Positions 1-7,031 of a DNA stretch of 42,502 bases are shown piece by piece; position 1 is the first letter of the stretch; each line of letters starts with the position of its first letter. Under the pieces are notes generated by a model. The model saw nothing but the letters and a program-made list of their open reading frames with translations, did not search any database and had not been told where the DNA came from. This DNA comes from Runella sp. Lineage in GTDB: Bacteria; Bacteroidota; Bacteroidia; Cytophagales; Spirosomataceae. The position numbers and the translations under genes are program-made. The stretch spans positions 1-42,502 of the forward strand of contig JALQYJ010000165.1 of NCBI GenBank assembly GCA_023254175.1, read 5' to 3'.

Positions 1-377
1 AGTCCAAGTCGCTCAATCAGCACGGCTGTTTTTTCGCGAAGCTCTTTGCGCGTCAGTCCGTAAATTCCTCCAAAAAACTGAATATTTTCTCGCACGGTCA
101 GGTTTTCGTACAACGAAAACTTTTGACTCATGTACCCAATATGCTTTTTGATTTCCTCATTTTGGCGATACACGTCATAGCCTGCTACCGATGCTTTGCC
201 CGAGGTTGGCTCCAGCAATCCGCACAGTATCCGCATAGCAGTAGTTTTTCCAGCTCCATTTGCGCCCAAAAAACCAAATATTTCTCCTTCTTGCACATCA
301 AACGTAATGGCGTTTACTGCCACAAAGTCACCAAATTTTCGGGTAAGTGCTTCGGTATGAATGACTGATTTTGTCAT
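1..377 (-). CDS. ABC transporter ATP-binding protein, YbhF C-terminal-half type (partial)
   Basis: This is the N-terminal 125 codons of a cytoplasmic ABC ATPase; the rest lies beyond the left edge. The frame opens at the ATG at 375-377. A Walker A motif GANGAGKTT sits at residues 38-46, and the Q-loop region reads GYMSQKFSLYENLTVREN. The opening RKFGDFVAV and the Q-loop stretch resemble, from memory, the second ATPase domain of E. coli YbhF rather than the first. Only five bases separate it from the stop of the upstream ATPase gene, so the two are surely co-transcribed and probably form a heterodimer. The expected next genes are ABC-2 type permeases (YbhS/YbhR-like), which are outside the window. 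The signature motif, Walker B and switch histidine cannot be checked. Confidence 0.9.
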   Translation of the reverse strand, partial: MTKSVIHTEALTRKFGDFVAVNAITFDVQEGEIFGFLGANGAGKTTAMRILCGLLEPTSGKASVAGYDVYRQNEEIKKHIGYMSQKFSLYENLTVRENIQFFGGIYGLTRKELREKTAVLIERLG

Positions 378-382
378 AGGTT

Positions 383-1300
383 TTACTGATTTTCGAGCAT
401 CAATTTGATAAATGTATCCTCAATCGTCGGTGCTATTTTCCGTACTTTAATGCCCGTATGTCCCTTTTTATTCAAAAACTCTGAAATATATTTCTCCTGA
501 AAATGAGACGGCAGGGTCACGTGTTGCTCTTCTCCAAACGCAAAAGCACTAACGATTTGGGTATTCTGGCGTAGGTCGTTCATCAAATTATACCGATTGT
601 CAGTATCTACCGCATAGAGGTTCTGGGTATGTCGCGCAAGGATTTGTTCGAGGGTGTCGAGTTCTAAAATTTTGCCCTTTTGAATCAACGCAATGCGGTC
701 GCACCTACTGGCTTCGTCCATGTAGGGAGTCGAAACCACAATGGTAATTCCGCGTGTTTTAAGGCGGTCGAGCATATCCCAAAACTCCTTTCTCGACACA
801 GGGTCAACGCCCGTGGTGGGTTCGTCCAAGAACAGTACTTTGGGTTCGTGAATCAGCGCACAGCATAAGGCTAACTTTTGCTTCATCCCTCCCGAAAGTT
901 TGCCTGCTAATCGGTTCTTAAAAGGCTCAATTTGAACGTAGATATCCTCAATCAGGTGGTAGTTTTCTGCAACAGTTGTGTTAAAAACTGTTGCGAAAAA
1001 ATGGAGATTTTCTTCAATACTTAAGTCTTGGTACAGTGAAAACTTTCCTGGCATATAGCCCACCATTTGGCGTATTTTCCACAAATCCTTGACAACGTCC
1101 AAACCTCCCACCTCTGCCCGACCAGCATCAGATAACAAGAGGGTTGTCAGGATACGAAAAAGTGACGTTTTCCCTGCACCATCGGGACCAATTAACCCAA
1201 ACAATTCCCCCGATTTTACCTCAAAACTAACCTCGTCGAGTGCGAGTACTTGCCCTTTTTCGTACGTTTTTTTGATATTTTCTACGCGAACGGTTGACAT
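383..1300 (-). CDS. ABC transporter ATP-binding protein, YbhF N-terminal-half type
   Basis: This 305-residue cytoplasmic ATPase belongs to an ABC-2 type efflux pump. It shows Walker A GPDGAGKTS (residues 38-46), the signature LSGGMKQK (135-142) and Walker B VLFLDEP (155-161). The GPDGAGKT form with aspartate and the signature match, from memory, the first ATPase domain of E. coli YbhF. The position of the switch histidine reads STPYMDEA, so proline replaces the histidine (residue 192). The corresponding E. coli half also lacks it. That suggests a regulatory rather than hydrolytic site, with the partner gene at 1-377 supplying the active site. About 85 extra residues follow the ATPase core. 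The start lies 12 bases after the stop of the HlyD-type gene. E. coli has one fused protein where two genes stand here. Confidence 0.93.
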   Translation of the reverse strand: MSTVRVENIKKTYEKGQVLALDEVSFEVKSGELFGLIGPDGAGKTSLFRILTTLLLSDAGRAEVGGLDVVKDLWKIRQMVGYMPGKFSLYQDLSIEENLHFFATVFNTTVAENYHLIEDIYVQIEPFKNRLAGKLSGGMKQKLALCCALIHEPKVLFLDEPTTGVDPVSRKEFWDMLDRLKTRGITIVVSTPYMDEASRCDRIALIQKGKILELDTLEQILARHTQNLYAVDTDNRYNLMNDLRQNTQIVSAFAFGEEQHVTLPSHFQEKYISEFLNKKGHTGIKVRKIAPTIEDTFIKLMLENQ

Positions 1301-1312
1301 TGAATTCGGGAA

Positions 1313-2332
1313 TTAGAGTTTCACTTCGCCGTACATTCCTATTTTGAGGAAACCGTCGTTTTTTACCTTGATTTTGGTGGCATACACCAAATTTGCACGT
1401 TCGTCTTTGGTCTGAATCGTCTTAGGCGTAAACTCCGCTTTGTTCGAAATCCACGTTACCACCCCACTCACTTCTTTATAGCTATCTTTACCATTATCGA
1501 CAAACACTTTGACGGGCTGGTTCAGCTTTATTTTACCGAGTTGGTCGCCCGTAATGTACGCCCGCAACGTCATCGAAGATAAATCAGCAATTTTATACAA
1601 TGCCTTACCAGCCGCCGTCATTTCGTTGGTGGTAGCGTACTTGACCAACACCGTTCCATCAATAGGATTGGTGATGGTACACCGTTGAAGTTGGTCGTCA
1701 AACTGCGCGATGCGTTCTTCCAACGGCTTTTGCTCGCTCAGTACCCCACGGTTCTGAATCGACACCTGCTGCTGCTGCGATTTGATTTGCTGCTGAACCA
1801 CCGCCACTTGTCCTTCGGCAGTCTCAATTTGTTTTTTCAACACCGAAATTTGTCCATCGACATCGTCCAATTGTTTGCTCGGTACGGCTTCGGCTTTTAC
1901 CAAGTTATCCAAACGTTTGTGTTCGCGCTCCAACAGCCTAAGTTGCTCACGTTGAGCGACTATCTGGCGTTGTTGCGTCATCAATTGTTCCTTCAGAATT
2001 TGAATTTGTGGCGAAGCATCATTGGTTTTTTGGTTCAACGCCTCCATACTTGCTTGCACTTGTGCTTTTTGCAGGCTCAGGTTTGTGCAATCAACACTCC
2101 CGACAGACTGTCCAGCCTTGAGGGTGGTTCCCTCTTCTACCTCCAAACTCAGAATTTTCCCTATCGACTCCGACGAAATGACGACTTCATCGGCTTCAAA
2201 AACGCCGCTTGCATCAAATGTTTGGTCGCTGTTCTTACAAGCACCCAAACTCAAAAGTGACAAACAAATCAAAGCCCCTACACCACGTTGCTGGGCTTTC
2301 TTTAGGTATGTTTTTTGTGAAAATGTATTCAT
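1313..2332 (-). CDS. HlyD-family periplasmic adaptor lipoprotein (YbhG-like)
   Basis: This 339-residue membrane fusion protein links the inner-membrane ABC pump to the outer-membrane channel. The N-terminus has a basic stretch, a hydrophobic segment and a lipobox LSLGAC, with Cys32 as the likely lipidated residue. It is therefore probably anchored by lipid rather than by a membrane helix. A first lipoyl half follows (about 45-80), then a long Gln/Glu/Lys-rich coiled-coil hairpin (about 85-215). The second lipoyl half contains CTITNPIDGTVL, and a beta-barrel domain ends the protein. This order is the usual one for HlyD/YbhG proteins. The gene lies 35 bases downstream of the TolC-type gene and 12 bases upstream of the ATPase, so it is part of one operon. 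The transported substrate is unknown. Confidence 0.92.
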   Translation of the reverse strand: MNTFSQKTYLKKAQQRGVGALICLSLLSLGACKNSDQTFDASGVFEADEVVISSESIGKILSLEVEEGTTLKAGQSVGSVDCTNLSLQKAQVQASMEALNQKTNDASPQIQILKEQLMTQQRQIVAQREQLRLLEREHKRLDNLVKAEAVPSKQLDDVDGQISVLKKQIETAEGQVAVVQQQIKSQQQQVSIQNRGVLSEQKPLEERIAQFDDQLQRCTITNPIDGTVLVKYATTNEMTAAGKALYKIADLSSMTLRAYITGDQLGKIKLNQPVKVFVDNGKDSYKEVSGVVTWISNKAEFTPKTIQTKDERANLVYATKIKVKNDGFLKIGMYGEVKL

Positions 2333-2367
2333 GTCTTATTCTTGGTTGTTCATTATTAAGTCGGCCA

Positions 2368-3633
2368 TTAAATACCAGCCGACAAGCGTAGATTGTTTTG
2401 TGCTTGAAGGAGTTGAACTTCGTGCAAAATCAAGTTTTGACGGGCACTGTCTTCATTGTCTAGTTCTGTCAGATAATCACTTGCCGTAATAATGCCATTT
2501 TCAAGCTGAGATTCCGCCGCTTTACGAATCGTCGAGCGAATGTCAATTAATTTACGGTCGCTCTCCACCAGTGCTTGCAAACGGCTTACTTCTTGGCGCT
2601 GAGAAGCCATTCTAACTTGGGTGGCCAACACGAAATTCTCTTTTTGTTTCTCAACACGTTGTTGATTGACCCGCAATTGTTGCACTTCAATCGCTTGGCT
2701 ATTGGTATATAAATGCGACAAAGGAATTTGAAGTTGCACCCCTCCGATGAAGTACGTTTTAAATTCATTCGAAAGGAAATTTAGCCCAGGTCGCCCGTAA
2801 CCACCCGTCGCAAAGGCAGACAATTTGGGTAAATTTTTCGCTTTCACCAGCTTTTCACTTACCGAAAGGGTTTGTTTTTGAGCATCAAACCACTTCAATT
2901 CTGGCCGATTCATCTCCAATGAATTTGTAACAATCATTGGCAGCTGAAGCGAGGTATTGGCATCAATATTTGCGCCCGTTAGCAGTGAAAGAGCCTCCAA
3001 TGACCCCGTACGCCGTTTTTGAGTTTCAAGCACCATCTGTTCTACTTCCAAAATACGTGCCTCCAAAGCAAGGATATTGGAACGAATCGCGATGCCGTTT
3101 TGAACCGAAGCTTTTGTTTTGGCCAGTTTTACACGAAGCTCTTTGTCCAAAATATCAAAATTTTTCAATTGACGTTCGGCAAACAACGCTCCAAAATAAA
3201 GGCCACTTACTTGCTCTCGAAGTTGGTACAAATCCACCGTTACCTTTTGTTGATCAGCGAGTTGATTCGCAACAGCCACCGCCTTTTGTTTTTGGACAGC
3301 TCCTCCATCCCAAATCGACTGTGTCACGTCCAATGTCAATTTGTATTGGTCTTTTGGAGGGGGAGTTATTTCAAAATTGGGCAACTTTATTGGCACACTT
3401 GTCACATCCGACTGCCAAGTAGCTTGCCCATTGAGGCGAGATTGAGGCATAAAGTTGCGGTTTAGCAGCTTCAATTGCAATTCGGTCGCCTCCTGAATCA
3501 AGCGAGTTTGTCCCGCTTGTGGGCTATGGGTTTCGGCCTGTCGGTAGCATTCATCGAGGGTCAACGTACTTTGCGTGTACCCCACCGAAATAAGCCCCAA
3601 CCACATCCCCATAAATAGCACTTTTTGTTTCAT
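2368..3633 (-). CDS. TolC-family outer membrane efflux protein
   Basis: This 421-residue protein would form the trimeric outer-membrane and periplasmic tunnel of the efflux pump. A signal peptide of about 20 residues ends near the VGYTQS segment. The mature protein begins with the typical LTLDECYRQAETHSP helix start. Two repeats of long amphipathic helices follow, including an RLNGQATWQSDV strand region and a C-terminal helix pair near QLENGIITASDYLTELD. The length is normal for the family. It is the first structural gene of the efflux operon, and a probable operator palindrome lies 9 bases upstream of its ATG. This places the pump under control of the neighbouring TetR-type regulator. It should not be confused with the decayed TolC fragment at 15079-15400. 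Confidence 0.93.
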   Translation of the reverse strand: MKQKVLFMGMWLGLISVGYTQSTLTLDECYRQAETHSPQAGQTRLIQEATELQLKLLNRNFMPQSRLNGQATWQSDVTSVPIKLPNFEITPPPKDQYKLTLDVTQSIWDGGAVQKQKAVAVANQLADQQKVTVDLYQLREQVSGLYFGALFAERQLKNFDILDKELRVKLAKTKASVQNGIAIRSNILALEARILEVEQMVLETQKRRTGSLEALSLLTGANIDANTSLQLPMIVTNSLEMNRPELKWFDAQKQTLSVSEKLVKAKNLPKLSAFATGGYGRPGLNFLSNEFKTYFIGGVQLQIPLSHLYTNSQAIEVQQLRVNQQRVEKQKENFVLATQVRMASQRQEVSRLQALVESDRKLIDIRSTIRKAAESQLENGIITASDYLTELDNEDSARQNLILHEVQLLQAQNNLRLSAGI

Positions 3634-3642
3634 AACCTTACA

Positions 3643-3662
3643 GTTTAACTATTTGGTTAAAT
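3643..3662. promoter_or_regulatory. Probable TetR-family operator in front of the efflux operon
   Basis: This is a 20-base imperfect palindrome with arms GTTTAAC.. and ..GGTTAAAT around a central ATTT. It agrees at 18 of 20 positions with the perfect palindrome at 4384-4403, upstream of the regulator gene. It starts 9 bases upstream of the TolC ATG, so a bound repressor would block transcription or elongation of the tolC-hlyD-ATPase operon. The sequence match is seen directly. Binding by the adjacent regulator is inferred. Confidence 0.75.
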
Positions 3663-3698
3663 TATATATAAAAAAATAGGTGTTCTAATTTTTCATCT

Positions 3699-3723
3699 CA
3701 TCCAAGTTTCTAAAACTTGGATG
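3699..3723 (-). terminator. Perfect 11-bp hairpin after the TetR gene
   Basis: Arms CATCCAAGTTT (3699-3709) and AAACTTGGATG (3713-3723) are perfectly complementary with a 3-base loop. The hairpin sits between the stop of the regulator gene and the operator of the TolC gene. On the minus strand no run of T follows directly, so it may be a weak terminator or an attenuating hairpin between the regulator and the efflux operon. Confidence 0.45.
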
Positions 3724-3767
3724 GGCTTTATCTTCGAGGGTCGAGTTGTGAACAACCCTCTGCACGC

Positions 3768-4370
3768 TTACGGCGTTAAAATTAGCTTTACGTATAACTT
3801 TAATTCCTCTATTCGTTGTTCCATTAGTACATCAAACGCCTTTTTATCAGCCCCAAACGCATCCATTAAAATCGGCTGTGCCAAAAATGGGAATACACAC
3901 ATTCCCATGATAGACATCACAAATTGCATGGGGTTAATGCTACGAACTTTACCTTTTTGGAGTTCAACAAAATAGTTTAATGCTATTTTCTGCATCAATC
4001 CGATGGGAAGTTTTTTGATAAAATCTGACTTTTCTGGGTTATTGACGGTATTCAAAACAAACAAAGGCAAGTAGGGATTTTCTCTCAATAAGTTGATATA
4101 CCCTTCAATGATTAAACCAATTTTGTCTGTAAAATCAATGTCTAAATCAAAAACACCATCTGCTTTTGGGAAAAACGTACCTATTTTCAAATCAAAAACG
4201 TGTTCAAATAACTTATCCTTCGACCGAAAATAGTAATGTAACAATGCTTTATTAATTCCTGCCTCGTCCGCAATATCCTGCATTCGAGAACCGTCGTAGC
4301 CATCCCTCAGAAAAATAGCCTCTGCCGCTTTCAATATCTTTTCTTCCGTTGTTAAATCTAGTTTTGGCAT
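3768..4370 (-). CDS. TetR-family transcriptional regulator (CecR-like position)
   Basis: This 200-residue one-component repressor has a helix-turn-helix at about residues 24-50, with the family pattern MQDIADEAGINKALLHYYF followed by RSKDKLF. The remaining helical domain binds an unknown ligand. Gene order (regulator, TolC, adaptor, YbhF-like ATPases) resembles the cecR-ybhGFSR arrangement of enterobacteria, with an added TolC gene. A perfect palindrome 13 bases upstream of its ATG is shared with the promoter of the efflux operon, so autoregulation plus repression of the pump is the simplest reading. The stop is a TAA at 3768-3770. The family call is sure; the ligand is unknown. Confidence 0.93.
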   Translation of the reverse strand: MPKLDLTTEEKILKAAEAIFLRDGYDGSRMQDIADEAGINKALLHYYFRSKDKLFEHVFDLKIGTFFPKADGVFDLDIDFTDKIGLIIEGYINLLRENPYLPLFVLNTVNNPEKSDFIKKLPIGLMQKIALNYFVELQKGKVRSINPMQFVMSIMGMCVFPFLAQPILMDAFGADKKAFDVLMEQRIEELKLYVKLILTP

Positions 4371-4383
4371 TGTTGATTATTTA

Positions 4384-4403
4384 GTTTAACCATTTGGTTA
4401 AAC
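4384..4403. promoter_or_regulatory. Probable TetR-family operator in front of the regulator gene
   Basis: This is a perfect inverted repeat with 8-base arms, GTTTAACC and GGTTAAAC, around a 4-base ATTT centre, 13 bases upstream of the regulator ATG. A second copy differing at two positions stands before the TolC gene (3643-3662). Symmetry, position and duplication together fit a repressor operator that also gives autoregulation. Confidence 0.8.
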
Positions 4404-4475
4404 TTGACACAAAAAAACTACTCTATATCTGAAAAAACAAATTTTAAGGTTTTTTTTTGAAAAATACCAGCGAAA

Positions 4476-4546
4476 GAGGCCACCCCGATGGGGCTTAATT
4501 TCAGGCCTCATTCATTTTTGCTACTAAAACGTAGCTCCTTTGGAGC
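4476..4546. repeat. Cluster of intergenic hairpins (possible terminator / REP-like element)
   Basis: The 217-base gap between the TetR promoter and the stop of the glycosyltransferase gene holds several inverted repeats. GAGGCC (4476-4481) pairs with GGCCTC (4504-4509) around an inner CCCC/GGGG pair. GCTAC (4520-4524) pairs with GTAGC (4531-4535). GCTCC (4534-4538) pairs with GGAGC (4542-4546) over a TTT loop. The last two overlap and could switch. The element lies after the glycosyltransferase gene on the minus strand and may end its transcription. Short hairpins of this look are often multi-copy in this phylum, which cannot be tested here. Confidence 0.4.
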
Positions 4547-4587
4547 AATAAATACTAGCTTTTTGTTTTAGTGTGTGTAATCTGTTT

Positions 4588-6309
4588 TTACTCCATCTTT
4601 CTGAGTGATTCCGCGATTTTCTGGTAATCGGGTTTTCTTCGGAAAAAGACGAACCCATTTTCTTCTTTCAACAGTTCTAAATTTGGATTTGAACGGTAAG
4701 TATCTGCACGGTCGATGCGGGCAATCAAGAAAGTTGGCTTGTCTACTGGACCATTCAACAGCCATTCTTCATCACTCGCTTCGGGGCGGACACCCTTTGG
4801 TTTTTTAAAGTAAAAATACTGCGCATAACTTCGATTCCCGATGGGCCAAACGTACACCTCCTGTCCTTTTTTGGATTCGTAAAAATCTATGACCGTTCGT
4901 TGAGTATAACCTTCGATTTTGGGAACAACAATAGAAGTATAAAAAAACATTAACACGGCCGTAGAAAAGAACAACACTCGGAGGGCTTGCTGCTTCTGCG
5001 TTTTCCATTTATACACCGAAACACAAATAGCCACAAAATACAACATACCCCAAAGCCACTCATTTCCAGCCCATTCAACAGGCGCTTGTAGATTGGCTAC
5101 CACAAATTTGTCGTCAATAAAAGAAGTAAATGTCGCAGGATACATTCCAATCAACGGCACAAGTGCCAGCACCAACGACAGTACAAAACCAATCAATAAC
5201 AACAAAATCGTCATCCATTTGGGCCAAGTAATTTCGCCTTTCAACCACTGGTATAGCCACAATGCGGCTAGGTAAGAAAGTGGAAAATAGGCCATCGAAC
5301 TGTAATGAACAATTTTGGTTTTGACAATCGAAAACACTATCATCACCACCCAAAACAAACACAACATCGGCAACGAAAACGCAGGCAAAGGTAGCTCCAT
5401 CTTGTCAGTCACCTGCTGCTTCCACCTCGCAATCAACGGTTTAAAAGGTGCCGCTACGTATTTTAGGCCAATTACAGAAATAGGGAAACAGCCAATAAGC
5501 ACCACCACAAAATGGTAATAAAACGGCTGTCCGTGGTCGGCTTCGGAAGTAGCGCCAAGACGATAGAGGTACTGTAAGAAAGCCACAAAAGTTGCCCACC
5601 CACTTTCTAAAATGATAGCTAACATCCACCCAACGGTAAACACTCCCGCCGTGATAGCATAAATCAACAGGTTTTTAATCGAAAAGTCCCCACTTGTAGG
5701 TTCATTATTTTTCTTTTGGATTTGTTGAATACCCCACAAGGCTGCCAGCACCAAAGTAGGTACACCCACCCCCACCGGGCCTTTGGTCCAAACGGCCAAC
5801 CCCGCAAAAACGCCCGCCCAGAAGAAGCGTTTGGCTGTGTTAGAAGACGTTGGTAAAGCAAAGTTTACCACGCTCAAAAACATAAAGTAATTGAAGCAAG
5901 GATCGATGATACCCGATTTAAAATACAAATGAGGAGTTACTGAGCCTAAATAGGCCAATGCCCACAGAAACCCAAAACGAGCGTCTAATAAGCGCTTCCC
6001 TAAAAAAAAGAAGGTTACTAGGGTCAAAATTCCCACAATGGCATTGGGAAAACGTGCTGCAAATTCGTTGATTCCAAAGACCTTCATCGACAACGCCTGC
6101 AACCAAAAAAACAACGGCGGCTTTTCCCAAAATGGCTGAAAATCAACCTGTACACGCAAGTAGTTCCCTGACTCAAGCATTTCGCGGGCCGATTCGGCAA
6201 AGTTGATTTCGTCCCAATCAAACAGATGCACTTGGCCTAAATAGGGAATAAAAAAAGCAACCGCAAGGAAGGCAACCACCCACGGATTTTCGAGTTTTAT
6301 ATTTTTCAT
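4588..6309 (-). CDS. ArnT/PMT-like membrane glycosyltransferase
   Basis: This 573-residue polytopic inner-membrane protein is of the GT-C fold (dolichyl-phosphate-mannose mannosyltransferase / ArnT family). Such enzymes move a sugar from a polyprenyl phosphate carrier to a lipid or protein on the periplasmic side. The first periplasmic loop has the acidic motif DWDE (residues 31-34), followed by EKPPLFFWL (about 62-70), both typical of ArnT-like enzymes. About ten hydrophobic segments follow, then a soluble C-terminal domain. The ATG at 6307-6309 is preferred. The open frame extends to 6495, but that would run deep into the PAP2 gene and add 62 residues without family character. The PAP2 phosphatase gene ends 32 bases upstream, suggesting a two-gene operon in lipid or lipopolysaccharide modification. 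Donor and acceptor are unknown. Confidence 0.87.
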   Translation of the reverse strand: MKNIKLENPWVVAFLAVAFFIPYLGQVHLFDWDEINFAESAREMLESGNYLRVQVDFQPFWEKPPLFFWLQALSMKVFGINEFAARFPNAIVGILTLVTFFFLGKRLLDARFGFLWALAYLGSVTPHLYFKSGIIDPCFNYFMFLSVVNFALPTSSNTAKRFFWAGVFAGLAVWTKGPVGVGVPTLVLAALWGIQQIQKKNNEPTSGDFSIKNLLIYAITAGVFTVGWMLAIILESGWATFVAFLQYLYRLGATSEADHGQPFYYHFVVVLIGCFPISVIGLKYVAAPFKPLIARWKQQVTDKMELPLPAFSLPMLCLFWVVMIVFSIVKTKIVHYSSMAYFPLSYLAALWLYQWLKGEITWPKWMTILLLLIGFVLSLVLALVPLIGMYPATFTSFIDDKFVVANLQAPVEWAGNEWLWGMLYFVAICVSVYKWKTQKQQALRVLFFSTAVLMFFYTSIVVPKIEGYTQRTVIDFYESKKGQEVYVWPIGNRSYAQYFYFKKPKGVRPEASDEEWLLNGPVDKPTFLIARIDRADTYRSNPNLELLKEENGFVFFRRKPDYQKIAESLRKME

Positions 6310-6341
6310 TCGTAGTGTCTCTAAAGACGAAGTATAAATTA

Positions 6342-6956
6342 TTAAGCTAATTCGTTGAATTTCAATGCTAATCCCCATGCGGTGAGCGTACCCAATAAAG
6401 ACCCCGCGTAAACATCTACCATAAAGTGTTGGAGTAAGTACATTCTTGAAAACCCTATCAAACAGGCCATTACCAAGCAACCAACTTTTAACCAAGGTTT
6501 AGGTGTCCACAGAGTCAACAGGGCAAACAATGCAAAAGCCGAGGTCGTATGCCCCGACGGAAAACTATTCCAGTGACTTAACTCAACACCCGAAACAGTA
6601 TGTAAAGAGTTGATCATCCCCGCAAAATATTCCGCTGGGCGTGGTTCTTTCGGGAATCCAACGTTTTTAATGAGTTGGGCCAATATCCCAGAAATAGCAT
6701 AGGCACCAATCAGCAAATAGGCTTTCTTACGAGCTCGAAACCAAAGCCCTATTCCTAACACCACGCAGAAAACTCCATCACCCAAATAAGTCACATATTT
6801 AAAAAACGTATCGGCCAAGGGACTATAATACTGATTGATTGTCAGCGTAATGATTCCTTGTCGGTAAAGAATTTGGCAAACGCCTAACCCCAGCAACAAC
6901 AACCCATAGCCTAGCACAAAAGGCCAATTTGCACGAAGTAATCGAATAAAGTTCAT
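6342..6956 (-). CDS. PAP2-family membrane phosphatase
   Basis: This 204-residue integral membrane protein belongs to the type-2 phosphatidic acid phosphatase superfamily. The three catalytic motifs are visible: KEPRP preceded by a conserved lysine (KNVGFPKEPRPAEYF), PSGH in SFPSGHTTSAF, and SRMYLLQHFMVD with the catalytic histidine and aspartate. About six hydrophobic segments are present. Family members dephosphorylate undecaprenyl diphosphate, lipid A or phospholipids in the periplasmic leaflet. It stands directly upstream of the ArnT-like glycosyltransferase. Recycling of the polyprenyl carrier or trimming of lipid A before glycosylation are both reasonable roles, but neither is shown. A Bacteroidota -7 box lies 4 bases before the ATG. 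Confidence 0.9.
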   Translation of the reverse strand: MNFIRLLRANWPFVLGYGLLLLGLGVCQILYRQGIITLTINQYYSPLADTFFKYVTYLGDGVFCVVLGIGLWFRARKKAYLLIGAYAISGILAQLIKNVGFPKEPRPAEYFAGMINSLHTVSGVELSHWNSFPSGHTTSAFALFALLTLWTPKPWLKVGCLVMACLIGFSRMYLLQHFMVDVYAGSLLGTLTAWGLALKFNELA

Positions 6957-6960
6957 GGCG

Positions 6961-6968
6961 CAAAGATA
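6961..6968 (-). promoter_or_regulatory. Bacteroidota-type -7 promoter box for the PAP2-glycosyltransferase pair
   Basis: On the minus strand this reads TATCTTTG, an exact match to the Bacteroidota -7 consensus TAnnTTTG, and it ends 4 bases before the PAP2 ATG. A transcript started from it would have almost no leader. On the plus strand the near match CATCTTTG at 6991-6998 may serve the divergent gene at 7032. The two boxes make the inverted repeat CGCAAAGAT/ATCTTTGCG. A clear -33 element was not identified. Confidence 0.5.
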
Positions 6969-7031
6969 GAGGTACAGAAAATAAATTCCCCATCTTTGCG
7001 TTGTCTAAGGGTTCAGAAACTTGCCGTTTTT

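Noticed and set aside
1685-2260. Long plus-strand open frame of 191 codons inside the HlyD-type gene
   Set aside because: It is fully antisense to a well-supported gene, has no motif, signal or start context, and its leucine/phenylalanine-rich sequence is what antisense of Gln/Lys-rich coiled coil gives.
6310-6495. N-terminal extension of the ArnT-like protein
   Set aside because: It would overlap most of the PAP2 C-terminus and adds non-membrane residues; the ATG at 6309 directly precedes the typical first helix.
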